Assembly (NCBI GenBank): GCA_025331125.1
Contig: JAOALB010000001.1
Span: 930,001-994,000 of the forward strand
Source of the DNA: Mycogone perniciosa
Taxonomy: Eukaryota > Ascomycota > Sordariomycetes > Hypocreales > Hypocreaceae
Direction of reading: 5' to 3'
DNA length: 64,000 bases
Shown piece by piece: positions 10,428 to 20,539 of the stretch. The notes below the pieces were generated by a model. That model saw nothing but the letters and a program-made list of their open reading frames with translations. It had not been told where the DNA came from and did not search any database. How positions within the stretch are numbered: position 1 is the stretch's first letter; every line of letters begins with the position of its first letter. A program made the position numbers and the translations under genes.

Positions 10428-11556
10428 ATTACAGCGCTGCGCCGCTCTTCAATGGCCGGAGGATGAAAGCTTCAAGGAAACATTTGGTGTTGTCGATAAG
10501 ATAAAGTTGCGCGCTGGGTGACTGGGAAGAAGATTAGCCGGGGCGACGAATTTCCGGGCGACCCCACGTTACGCCGAAAGCTTTAAATTTCTGGCGGCGC
10601 ACCGAGTCGCGTTTCCTTTTTCTTTTCTTCTTTATCCCTTCCATTCAAATAAGTGTATGTCCCCAACTGCGGCAAAACCCACGCAATCGCTGCAATTGCT
10701 AACTGAGATGCTAGGTGATGAGATTGCGTGCATAATATGATGCAGGTGCCGTCTTCCTGACCCCTCAATACTCTCCCTTCGGGGCTTAAGCGGTTTGGGG
10801 GTGATGGCGGGCTGGTACTTTGAAATAGGCGTTCGACACACCGACCTTGTTACAGCATCGGACGCGATGACAAAAAAGCTCTGATTTATAATGAATGGAA
10901 GGATTTCTGCATTTGGATTTGGATTTGTTTCGTTTTGTTTTGTTTCTTTGTTTGGAATTGCGCACTGTTTGCCTTGTTGTTGTTTGTTCACGATGCGCCA
11001 CGGATTGATTGATGGCACAAAGTTTGCGGCGCAAACCAAGTGGTTGTGCTCCGTACTCCATACGTAGTAGAATAATGCAATTGTTACCACAGAATTGTAA
11101 TCCGATCAGTAGAGCATGTGGTTGGCCGACCCAGAGATCGCCATCTCGTTACTTTTTGTGTGTTTACCGCCGAGTGTGACGTGAAGATATCTCACTGCAC
11201 GCAGATGTGCTCGCGCTCCAGCTTGCATGGCATGGTAGCACGAAGTACTTTAGTCTCTTGTCTGTTAGTGCGTGACCTGAGTCGCCGTCGAACCAGCCAC
11301 CACAATTCGCATGCGGCTGCCCCACCAAAGATATCATCGAGTACATAGTCGTACGGAGTACGGAGTACTGCTATAACACCAGCCAACCCACGTTAACACC
11401 CAATCTCAAACACGCACCTCCACCCCGGCTGCCGGTACAGCCTGACTGACCTCTGTCGAGTCGCCCAACTTTTCTATCAAACCCACAACAAACCGTCTTC
11501 ATCCGGATTGCGAGCCAAGGTCTTGCTGTCCGGTCGCTCCAGTGCCAGTTCGCAAC
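10428..11556. other. Divergent promoter region, MSD1 / AP180
   Basis: This 1.1-kb region separates two divergent genes. It contains G/T-rich runs around 10915-10985 and copies of the intergenic CGGAGTA motif at 11049-11063 and, doubled, at 11351-11369. A pyrimidine- and C-rich leader precedes the AP180 start. Small frames inside are not protein-like. Confidence 0.45.
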
Positions 11557-13019
11557 ATGTCAAGCTCCTTTGAGAAGTCCGTCAAGGGGGCGACCAAGAT
11601 CAAGGTGCGTCAGTTTCTGGCTGTCGGTGACGACACAGCCTCCAATCGACCTCGAGATTCGGGATAGTTGGTTAACTAATCCTGCCGTCAGAATGCTCCC
11701 CCCAAGACGAAGTACATCGAGCATATTCTAGTTGGTACGCATTCAGGCGAAGCTGGTATCGCCGAAGTCTTCCGCGCCCTCCAAAACCGCCTACACGACT
11801 CAACATGGACTGTCGTCTTCAAGAGTCTGATGACCGTCCACCTCATGGTCCGCGAAGGATCCCCTGATGCGACACTATCCTACCTCTCTAGGCACCGGAA
11901 TATGCTGGCCATCAGCACCTTCGCCGACGGTGCGTTGCCATTCAAAAACCAGAGTCTGGACCTGAACTAATAATGCGGGCAGCGCAAACCCAGGGACGGA
12001 ATATCCGGCACTATGCTACGTATCTGATGGAGCGCGTGCGCGCATACCGCGAGACGAAGACAGACTGGGTGCGCGCACCAGAAACGAGGCTGGAAAGGCT
12101 CACGGTGGAAAAGGGCCTGCTGCGGGAGACGGAGATTGTGCAGCATCAGTTAACGGCTCTCTTGAAATGCGACGTATGGTTACCACCTATAGCACCCGCT
12201 GAATCATGCCTCTGAAGCTAAAAACTTGTTGTAGGTCCTGGATCAGGACCCGGAAACCGAAATCACTATTGCCGTTTTTCGGCTACTCGTCCTCGACCTC
12301 CTACCCCTCTTTCAGGTCCTCAACCAAGGACTTATAAACATCTTGGGTGGGCAGCTAGATACTTACCTGTAACTACGATGCTCAGGAACTAACAGCATGG
12401 CAGGCCACTTCTTTGAAATGTCCAAACCCGATGCCGAAAGAGCCATGGACATCTATCGATTATTCACCAAGCAGACTGACTATGTTGTCCAGTACCTGAG
12501 CACGGCGAAGCAATGGCAACACCATACCAGGGTTGAGGTCCCCAAACTCAAACACGCACCCGTCAACCTGGGCCGTCAACTAGAGGAATACCTCAATGAT
12601 CCAGATTTCGAAATCAACCGACGCCAGTACTTGGCCGAGCAGGAGGCCAAGAAGGGTGGCAAGGGGTCATCCAAGAAAGCAACTATTCCCAAGGCATCCT
12701 CTCCAGCGGCTCACAACCCCTTTCCTGCTCCCAGCGGCGCCAGATCAACAACGCCCAAGGTCGTCGAGTCGAAGCCTCAAGCGAATAAAGGCCCGGACCC
12801 TGATCTCATTGACTTTTTCGACTCGATTGAGCAGAACCAGACAACCATGCAGGTCAGTGCTCATCAGCCAGCACCCATGCAGGTTCAAGCTGGTGATGCG
12901 TCTTTCCAGACCCAGCCCACTGGGATGGTCTTTCAACCCAACGCCCCTGTCCCACAATCCACTGGATTTGTTCAGCCGGCTCCCTTCCAACAACCAGACA
13001 ACATGGTCGCGTTCATGCA

Positions 13020-13050
<31 letters not shown>

Positions 13051-13695
13051 CTGTTGCCCAGCTTCACAGGGGCCCCTCTTGGGGGTTTCATGCCCCAGCC
13101 AGGCTTCCAGCCTGGATCTCTTGTTTCCATCCCTCAGAATACGGTGGCCGACTTCCAGTCTCCTGGTCAGCCAGCCAGTATCCAGCCACTGCAAACGGGT
13201 CTGCAGGCGGGTCCACAGATAACGAACCCTTTCAGGCAGTCTATGATGATGACCCAGCAAACTGGCATGCAAAATGCCATGCCTCAAGTGTCATCACCAA
13301 CGAACACAACGCCCACCAACAACCGCCAGTCGACCAACCCCTTCGCCCGCTCATCACCAAGTCAAAACACAAGTCCCTTCCAAGCTCAGCAGCAGCAGCC
13401 TCAACAACCTGCGAACACCAACCCTTTTGCCCGCAACGTCGAGCCGCCCCCAACCACTCAAGTCCCGGATCAACAACAGCAACAGCAGCAGCAGCAACAG
13501 CAGCAGCAGCAATCCTCGTCACTCGCTCCTCAGCCTACCGGTATCACCAATCCCTTCCGCCACGGAGCATTTGTCAACCATGCCACCGGCATGGGCTGGC
13601 AGCACAACCAGACTCCCATTGGCGGCGGTATCGACCAGATTCAGACTCTGCCGGTATTCCCGCGCCCTGCCCAGCAGACCCCATGGCAACAATAG
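11557..13695 (+). CDS. AP180/CALM-type clathrin assembly protein with ANTH domain (YAP1801/1802 type)
   Basis: Five exons (11557-11604, 11692-11929, 11983-12173, 12235-12346, 12404-13695) encode 626 residues. Residues 1-280 form an ANTH domain with the PtdIns(4,5)P2-binding start, KSVKGATKIKNAPPKTKYIE, and the conserved block STWTVVFKSLMTVHLMVREG. The C-terminal half is unstructured, rich in Gln, Pro and Asn. It has a clathrin-box-like DLIDFF near residue 330 and five NPF tripeptides that bind EH-domain endocytic proteins. Two polyglutamine tracts are encoded near 13015-13050 and 13470-13512. Known family role: links clathrin to plasma-membrane lipids and cargo, especially SNARE retrieval in endocytosis and at the hyphal tip. 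The start is the ATG of the short 16-codon first exon, which matches the family N-terminus. Confidence 0.93.
13015..13050 (+). repeat. CAG/CAA repeat encoding polyglutamine (first tract)
   Basis: A run of CAG and CAA codons in the last exon of the AP180 gene encodes about ten consecutive glutamines. The mixed codons suggest moderate stability. Confidence 0.85.
13468..13513 (+). repeat. CAG/CAA repeat encoding polyglutamine (second tract)
   Basis: A longer run of CAA and CAG codons in the AP180 gene encodes about fifteen consecutive glutamines just before the last NPF motif. It is a likely site of length variation between strains. Confidence 0.88.
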
Positions 13696-14351
13696 ACAAC
13701 GACGTTCATTTCCCTTTCCAACGAGTTTCCTTTTCCTTCTTGAATCATGTTGACCAACCGTGATCTGGATGTCGCCGTTCTTTTTTAAACGCTCTTTGCT
13801 TTTGTCATCATATCATTGCTAGGGACTGCATTCCTTTTGTTTTTATTTTTCAACATTCGCATCATTCCAGCGAGGCGTTCATCGGTTTTAACGGGCAAAG
13901 CTGATGGTGGACTTTTGGAGAACCGATATCCTAATCCATGGACTCAGCAGGAGGCCACGCTTCTGCACGTAGGAGGAGGTGGCCAAAGGGGGGTCAGGAT
14001 TGGTGACAGCGTCAACCTAAATTTGCGGTTGGGTTGCTTCTGGGCGCAATTCCTGGCAGAAATACAGAGTATAAGTTAGGACCGAAGTAAATTAGACCCC
14101 GTGTATCTCTAGTCTAATACTACATACATGCCATGGTATCATCATGCCGTTGACATCGAAATACTCCAGGCGCCACCGTTGTAATTTTCCCGCCTTGAAT
14201 CCAGCCGTGGCCCTATGATGCAGTTTTGTGTGTTCTATAATTCCCGAAACGCCTTGAAGATGCATTCCCCAAACAAAAGACCAAACAGAAAAGAAGGAGT
14301 ATATCCTTGATACCCAATGGTGGTAAGATCATGGCAACAGTGATATGTACT
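13696..14351. other. Spacer between convergent AP180 and TFB3 genes
   Basis: The region holds the 3' untranslated parts of two convergent genes. It is T-rich just after the AP180 stop. No protein-like frame or repeat was seen. Confidence 0.4.
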
Positions 14352-15473
14352 CTAGAATGGATCATCCACATCCATCCTTCCAGCTGTCGCCACAACCCCC
14401 ACAGTCGCAGCCGTGGAGACGGGCTTGTCGTCCTTGTCATCTGCAACAAACACCCCCAATCCAGAGAAGGCCTCAAACAGGGCCCTCGTGAGGTATTCGT
14501 CAGGGCTGTATCCGCCCACCGTGTAGTCATGCTTGGTGCGCGTAACATTGAGCCACTCACTCGTGTACTGGCCCAGCTTGTCGCCGGATAGATCGATCCG
14601 CTGGGGCGCCAAATCCAAACCGCCAAAGGGATCGTATGGCTTATCATCCATGACTGGAGCACGCTTGTCCCGCAAGCCACGAATGGATAGACCAGCCCCG
14701 CCCGCCGCAGCAGCTTCCAGTGCCGAGTCGCGTTTCTGCCCGCGCTTCTTGAGCATGATTCTGTCCATAGTCTCCGTTGCCTGGCCCATCTCGGCGTTCT
14801 GCAATGAGTTGAGCATCTCCTCGCGGAAGCGCACGGCGCTGGCTTTCTCCTCGGCTTCTTCTTGTAGCTCTTGTAGACGGCGCTGGCGGGTGGTTTCTTG
14901 TTCTACGGCGAGACGTTTTTGGCGCGCTTCGTCGGACTCACGCGCCAGCTTGCGGTTGCGCTCTATCTCGGCCTTGTGTTGGGCTTCCCACTCCGCAAGC
15001 TGGACCTCTGCTTTGCGACGAGCTTCGTCGGTGCCGTTGACTAGGTCATCAGTCAAACACTCGACCATGTACAAGTAATCGTTAAACGCCTCGAGACTCT
15101 CAAAGTCATCCTCGGCCTTGTTGAACACGGCGGCCACGCGGCGTCGAATATCCACCTCGCGCTCGACAGCCAAGTCACCAAAGAAGGCGGCCTTGAAGCC
15201 GCGCAGGCGGAGGGTCTTGTGGCAGCCGGCGTAGGGGCACTGGTTGGGCCCGTCCTTGAAGATCCGCTCGACGCAGGTCTTGCACATGCGGTGGTAGCAC
15301 TCGGTGTTGATGCGGAACTCCATGTCCCTGTTGAAGTAGCGTGTGGTCTTGCATACGGGACAGGCCTCGTCCTGGTCAGCGGGCGGCGCGGGCGCGGAGG
15401 CGAAGGCAGAGCTGCTGCTGGAGGCATGGCGCACTGAGATGGTGCTGGTGCCGCCTGCTGCTGGCCGCGACAT
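14352..15473 (-). CDS. TFB3: TFIIH subunit Tfb3 / MAT1, CDK-activating kinase assembly factor
   Basis: This is a single exon of 373 residues. A C3HC4 RING finger lies at about residues 38-83 (CPVC, the CYHRMC block, CPYAGC), the N-terminal mark of MAT1. It is followed by the FFGDLAVEREVDIRRRVAAVFNK helix and a long coiled coil rich in Glu, Arg and Gln (about 130-225). In this family the RING contacts core TFIIH, and the central and C-terminal helices bridge Cdk7 and cyclin H, so the protein couples the kinase module to transcription initiation and nucleotide excision repair. The start is the first Met before the Ser/Ala-rich leader; a Met at the RING would be too short. It shares a short promoter region with nudC. 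Confidence 0.92.
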   Translation of the reverse strand: MSRPAAGGTSTISVRHASSSSSAFASAPAPPADQDEACPVCKTTRYFNRDMEFRINTECYHRMCKTCVERIFKDGPNQCPYAGCHKTLRLRGFKAAFFGDLAVEREVDIRRRVAAVFNKAEDDFESLEAFNDYLYMVECLTDDLVNGTDEARRKAEVQLAEWEAQHKAEIERNRKLARESDEARQKRLAVEQETTRQRRLQELQEEAEEKASAVRFREEMLNSLQNAEMGQATETMDRIMLKKRGQKRDSALEAAAAGGAGLSIRGLRDKRAPVMDDKPYDPFGGLDLAPQRIDLSGDKLGQYTSEWLNVTRTKHDYTVGGYSPDEYLTRALFEAFSGLGVFVADDKDDKPVSTAATVGVVATAGRMDVDDPF

Positions 15474-15864
15474 TGTGATGATGGTAGGTAGGTAGGTAGG
15501 TAGGAGGTAAGCAGCGCAGGCCGGTCCAGCAGCGTCCGCGTTGTTGAAAGTGCGGATCGAGACGCGTGTTTTGGTGACGATGATGGTGGTGGTGGTGATG
15601 GCTGAGATTCAGTGGCTGGCTGACAATTGATGTGCCTGAAGAGGAGTACTATTACCATGTACTTACTGTAGGCCAGCAGCTCTAGCGTCACGTCATTGGC
15701 TGCCGGGGCTTTTCTCTAGCGGCGGCCAGTAGCAAACGGTCCCCTGCACTACCGGGTTTGCCCCTCCATCTATTATATTATATCTCTAGCTTCTATCAAG
15801 ATCCATCATCTGCCGTCTTCTCCAAAGTTGGACTACATAATCGCACGCGTTTCTACATTCCACC
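15474..15864. promoter_or_regulatory. Shared divergent promoter of TFB3 and nudC
   Basis: Only 391 bp separate the two divergent start codons, so both promoters must lie here or overlap. At 15685-15700 the sequence gcgtcacgtcattggc holds, on the complementary strand, a CCAAT box directly followed by a TGACGT element like those bound by CREB/ATF-type bZIP proteins. An A/T-rich, TATA-like stretch (attatattatat) at about 15773-15784 lies 80 nt before the nudC start. The element names come from sequence similarity; function is inferred. Confidence 0.5.
15484..15504. repeat. (GTAG)n microsatellite in the TFB3 leader
   Basis: About five tandem copies of a GTAG tetranucleotide lie 10-30 nt upstream of the TFB3 start codon, within its presumed 5' leader. 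Confidence 0.8.
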
Positions 15865-16633
15865 ATGGCTGACAAAGGTACATTTCCGCATCCACACGAC
15901 CTTACCAACGATTATACCACTGGGATCTCCAAGTATTTGCGCCTGTACATTCGATAGAGTTGGCTAACATATTCTCAACAACCCTCCAGAACCAACCCCC
16001 GTCGACGACGCAGCGGCGCGCAAGAAGGAGGCCGAGGAGCAGGCGGCTCTTCCATACAAGTGGTCCCAGACCATTGGCGAGCTGGACCTCTCATTCACTG
16101 TCCCCGGAAACCTCAAGTCAAGGGACCTCGTCGTCAACATCAAGAAAGACAAGCTCATTGCGGGTATCAAAGGCCAAGACCCAGTCATAACGGTACATCA
16201 TCGCCTGCCCCTCCCTATGCGCCAGACTCCCAACCAGCCCCCCAAATAAGACATGTATGTACTGATTATGGCTGCTTTCTAGGGCGACCTCCCTCATGCG
16301 ATTCGAATCGACGACTCAACCTGGACCCTCTCCACCAACTCCGACGGCACCAGGTCCGTCGAGATCCACCTCGACAAGCTCAACAAGATGGAATGGTGGG
16401 CACACATCGTCACCGACGCCCCTAAGATCGACGTCACCAAGATCCAGCCCGAAAACTCCAAGCTCTCTGACCTTGACGGCGAGACCAGGGGCATGGTTGA
16501 GAAGATGATGTACGATCAACGGCAGAAGGAGCAGGGGCTACCCACGTCGGATGATCAGAAGAAGATGGATATCCTCAAGAAGTTCCAGGAGCAGCATCCC
16601 GAGATGGACTTTACCAAGGCCAAAATCAACTAA
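15865..16633 (+). CDS. nudC: Nuclear movement protein NudC (CS domain)
   Basis: Three exons, 15865-15877, 15990-16192 and 16283-16633, encode 188 residues; Aspergillus nidulans NudC is 198. The first exon is only 13 nt (Met-Ala-Asp-Lys plus one base). The CS/p23-like domain spans about residues 26-118: YKWSQTIGELDLSFTVPG, then LVVNIKKDKLIAGIKGQDP, then DDSTWTLS. The C-terminal helix LDGETRGMVEKMMYDQRQK and KKFQEQHPEMDFTKAK are family signatures. NudC proteins act with dynein regulators such as Lis1/NudF and Hsp90 in nuclear migration along hyphae. It is divergent from TFB3. Its stop is only 38 bp from the stop of the convergent CENP-U-like gene. Confidence 0.93.
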
Positions 16634-16671
16634 CGCTTTATACATATCAATGAAGAATGAGAGAGAAAAAA

Positions 16672-19128
16672 TCATCTTGTTTCAAGTGCAACGGCAGCCC
16701 GTTCTAAGAATGCGTTAAAGTCTTTAACTTGTTTGAGCATTCCGCCGGTGAAGCTGGCTGAGCTGGCCTGCTCTGATACACGAGACACGAGCAGCTCAAG
16801 GTTGGCAAGTTCGGCTTCCTTCTGCGCCACCCGTGAGAGTTCTGGCGCATCCCTGCCTTGCTCCACGGCGAGATCAACGTCGTGCATGAGAGTAGACGAA
16901 TCTAGGCAATACTATAAATGTAATGGTTAGCATAAGGGTGTCTCTGTTGATTGCTGCCAGTCTCGTACCTTTGACTCCTTGGTGTCGGCTTCATGCTTGA
17001 TTCTGACAGCATCCATCCGGAGGGCAACTTGCTCTCTTTCAGCTCTGATACGAATGATTTCCTCCCGTAGAGCAAGTTTCTCCTTTTGTACATGGCGAAC
17101 CCGCTTTCGCAGAGAATGCCAATGATTCAGGTGTATCACCTAGAAATCTTATTAGCATCTGTTCAAGAGGTGAAGTTCATTATCCATGGTAGGTAGCAAC
17201 ACACATGTTGGAGGAACCGCGCATTGAGCTCTTCTCCATAAGCTTCTATGGCCCTCATCTTAATGCGGCATTCCTTCTTTTTCGCAGCGTCTGCTGCATT
17301 ACTGGCCATTTCCCGAAACTGTGCTAGTGTCGTAGAGATGACCTCCTCACAGACTTGGGCAAAGACATCGACCACACTCTCTCCGCTGCGGTTAGCAAAC
17401 GGAATTTCGGTATGCAGTGGGTCGGCATCGTCGTCCTCGCCACGCCCCTTGACATTGACGAATCGCTGAATGGTGATTTCGATGCCTCCACCATCTCCTT
17501 CGCTCTGCCCACTGTGTCTCCGACTAGTCTTGGGTTGTTTGGGCCTTGGCTCCTGATTGTCATCTTCAATGTCTTGTGCTTGTGGCTTGGGTCGTTTCTT
17601 CGTCTTGTTGGGCTTCGGCTTGACAGCAGGTTGCTTCTGTGTAGCGGGACTCTTGCCTGGTCGCCCTTTCTTTCGTTTAGGCGCAGGCTGTTCATCTTCA
17701 TCCTCCTCCAAATCCTCCTCGACTGGCCCTGATCCCAGCTCAGGAGATAATGCCCTTGGAGGTCTTGCGCGCTTCTTCCCCAGAACCTTAGCCGCCTCTA
17801 TTGCATCAACTTCTTCGGCCTCTTCCGCTTCATCTGTTTCTTCTTGCTCTTCTTCCGGCTCTTTCTCTTGCTCTTCCTGTTGTTCTTGTTGTTCTTCCTC
17901 CCGCTCTTCCTCCTCCTGCTCTGGGATCTCTAGTTCAGTATTAAACTCGACTGCCTGGATAAGCTCACTAACGGATCGTGACTCTGAGAATTCATCATCC
18001 GCTACGTTCTGCTGATTCGGCCTGTCTGGCGCCAACTCATCCACCACCTGACTTAAGTCACCCTTAAGTGGTGCCGCAAGTGACCTTCGGGTTGAGCGCA
18101 CCGACGCTGTGACATCGCTTCGACGCGTCTTGCGCACCAGAGGCGATGAAGATGCTGGGAATGCATCATCAGAGGCCAGCACATCCAATAGCCTAACGCT
18201 GGAGCTGACAGCCTCGCCGAAAGGCACCCTGCGCCGCTTCCCACTTCCAGGAGCGTCAGCAGGACTCTCTCCAATCTCCTCGACGATGACCCCAGATATA
18301 CGCGATTGCGAAGGTGACATGACGTCGGCCAGCGACTGCACACTGCCTGGCACGGGCAGTGTCCCGAGCTCATCTGTATTCTGGTCCGCATGTTGCGATA
18401 TAGCCGATTTCGCCGCGCTTGAGCTTCGCGCAGGTCGGGTTACAGAGCCAGACTTCGGTGTTCCCTCTTGATTATTCGATGTTGACGCCGTCACGGTCTG
18501 CACAGGCGATTCCTTAGACGTATCTGGCAAATCGTACAGGTCCTTGGGACCTAGTCTGGCGGACCGCCGTCGCGAACTGGATTCTGGATTTTGCGAAGCA
18601 GAGGAAACTGCATCGCTATTTAGTTTCCTTCTCTTGACAGAAGACGATGGCGAGTCATGGGCTGGACTATGGGCTGAACTTGTTGACGCGGGTAGATCGA
18701 TGCCCAGGTCACCGAGGTCGAGATTGAAGGATTCGTCGACATTGGCGCGCCTATGGGATTCAAACGATAAGCAAATTAGAATTCGTAAGGACGGGTAGAG
18801 AAAACGCACTGGGCGCCACGAAGACGCTCATTCAAACGCTCCGCACGGCGTTCTCGTCCTGTGTAGCATTAGCATGCGATCGCTGTTTGATCTGATATCG
18901 GGGAGGACATGCCTGTGGCCATACTGAGCGGCAAAGGCACATATGCAAGTTGTCTCTACATATGGAAATATATCGGCGATCGAGTGAATGAGGCGGCTTT
19001 CGAAGTGAATGCGATGATGCTTTGGCTATTAACTCACCGACGCGACTGTTGTAGGAAGACGCGTTGATTGATGGTGGGGTTGGAGGAAGGCCGCCTTCTT
19101 GCGTCCTGACTCTGTACTTATGCGGCAT
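16672..19128 (-). CDS. Probable inner-kinetochore CENP-U / Ame1-type protein
   Basis: Five exons (19128-19038, 18858-18810, 18750-17205, 17139-16969, 16911-16672) close in frame to 698 residues. The N-terminus contains ERLNERLRGAQR, resembling the arginine-rich start of yeast Ame1 that contacts the Mis12 complex. A long disordered region follows, with a Glu/Gln-rich acidic stretch and lysine-rich AT-hook-like patches (KRKKGRPGKSP). The C-terminal third holds the conserved part: RSGESVVDVFAQVCEEVI, then the coiled coil LRKRVRHVQKEKLALREEI. CENP-U/Ame1 pairs with CENP-Q/Okp1 in the COMA complex, linking centromeric chromatin to the outer kinetochore. I assign this from the C-terminal pattern and the N-terminal motif; an AT-hook protein of other function is the alternative. 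The first exon and start are the least certain parts. Confidence 0.62.
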
Positions 19129-19474
19129 CCAGAATATCTCAATTAGGTTCACCACAACACTGTCGTCTCTAGACAATCGGAGGCAAAACAGTCCACTGTA
19201 TTTTTTTAGTATCTTGGATTGCCTCTTATTATTTAAATTATTATTTGGTTTCCATCCTATGAATTGAAATTGTTTCCACGAATTATCATCTTCATAAAAA
19301 AACCGAATCATTTTTTGAGAAGATCGATAAACAGCCATACCATGCCATGCCATGCCATACCATGCAAGGTTTTACATAATGTTTCAAACATATTTCCCAT
19401 TCTGAGAAGCATACCACAAGTTCAAACGCCAACATGTGTTCGCCATTTACATAGGTCTATAAATCCATAGTATT
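19129..19474. other. Spacer between CENP-U-like and LicD genes
   Basis: This short A/T-rich spacer holds the leader of the kinetochore gene and the 3' end of the LicD gene. A tandem run of CCATG/CCATA pentamers lies at 19335-19365. No gene was seen. Confidence 0.5.
19335..19365. repeat. Pentanucleotide (CCATG/CCATA) tandem repeat
   Basis: Six adjoining CCATG-like pentamers, two of them CCATA variants, form a small imperfect tandem array in the spacer. Confidence 0.75.
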
Positions 19475-20539
19475 TCATGGGCTCCTCAATGGAACCCATT
19501 CCATCAATTTCTCATCGAAACGGTGCCTATTTTGAGACGTTAGAATACATTCGAGAAAAGAGTCCTCAAAGCACGTACTGCTTATAGTTTGTCTTAGTTA
19601 GTGCGTCCTCCCCGTACTCTGCCTCGAGTAATTCCTTGTATCGAAATGGAATCTTAGCAGGAACTCCTTCGAAAGTCGTATCTCGTAATGGGAAGACATA
19701 AGTATCCTAGTGAACGTTAGCCAGACGTAGCACAGCCTAGGACAAATAAGAGCGGCTTGTCATACTCGATATTCATGCCTATTTTTGTCGTACAGAATCC
19801 CCTCACCTGCTTTATGGCCTATGCTGTACCTTGCGGCGGTAATGTCGACGTACAGCCCGGTCTCCATGTCAATCCATCGAGCATCAATCACATTCAACAT
19901 GTCGTCCTGCTCCCTATATTGATAGTAGGGATTCACCTCTAGCTGAAACGAGCGAGCCGTCGTCATGTTGCCGTACTTGTAGTAGTAGACAGTCATGTTG
20001 TGATATGCGGCCAGGAGATACATGTCTGTCTCGGTAACTTGGGCATCAGCATCAGGGTCCCATGGCATGACCTACAAGAGGTGTTAGGTAAAGCATTTTC
20101 AGTGATAGAAGTTCTGACTTACCTTCTTCCCCCACCACCATCCGAGTAGGGTTCGATGCATCAGCCATGTCCGGATACCCAGATCTCGAAGTGTTGAAAG
20201 ATATGTCTGAACCAAAATTTTGATCATCTCTCGCCTCTCGTTGTTTTGAATATCGCCCTTGGAGAATCGAAGATCATTATGGGCGTGGGAGCTTGAGATG
20301 AGAATTCAGAGTCTAAAATCTCCATCAGAGCATTGCCTAACAAACTTACCGATCCTCATCTAACAGTCGTTATGTTAGCGGTTGATCAACAGATCATATG
20401 GAAGCCACTTACAGAAATACTTGGGCACTGGTCCTTGTTTGAAAGATTCGATCGCGGCAGCATCGGCGATCCAGATCCATGCCACTGCCCAGATCACCGT
20501 CACAAGAAGTAGTCTAACGCCACTCGAATAGGACTTCAT
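19475..20539 (-). CDS. LicD / Mnn4-like protein (putative glycan phosphotransfer, Golgi or secreted)
   Basis: Six exons (20539-20413, 20359-20350, 20291-20123, 20071-19766, 19706-19579, 19526-19475) close in frame to 263 residues. Exon 2 is a 10-nt micro-exon, required to join the N-terminal PKYFYED motif. Residues 1-26 form a signal peptide or anchor (LLLVTVIWAVAWIWI). The LicD core is clear: TYLSTLRDLGIRTWLMHRTLLGWWWGKKVMPWD, with the metal-binding WDPDADAQ and the later DARWIDMETGLYVDIT. Family members include bacterial phosphocholine transferase LicD, fukutin, and yeast Mnn4, required for mannosylphosphate addition to glycans. The usual DxDxQ appears as DPDADAQ. It is shorter than Mnn4 and ends near the domain edge (WVPLRSP). 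Substrate is unknown; a role in cell-wall or glycoprotein decoration is inferred. Confidence 0.85.

Noticed and set aside
10632..11090. 152-residue minus-strand frame in the MSD1/AP180 region
   Set aside because: Sequence looks random, with Asn/Lys runs from G/T-rich DNA, and no splice or start context supports it.
12745..13287. 180-residue minus-strand frame in the AP180 gene
   Set aside because: It is a shadow of the Gln/Pro-rich coding sequence; the leucine run is the complement of the polyglutamine codons.
14533..15078. 181-residue plus-strand frame opposite TFB3
   Set aside because: Ser/Arg-rich shadow of the TFB3 coiled coil; no independent evidence.
17557..18015. Ser/Cys-rich plus-strand frame opposite the CENP-U-like gene
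   Set aside because: The serine and cysteine runs are the complement of Glu codons in the acidic stretch of the real gene.
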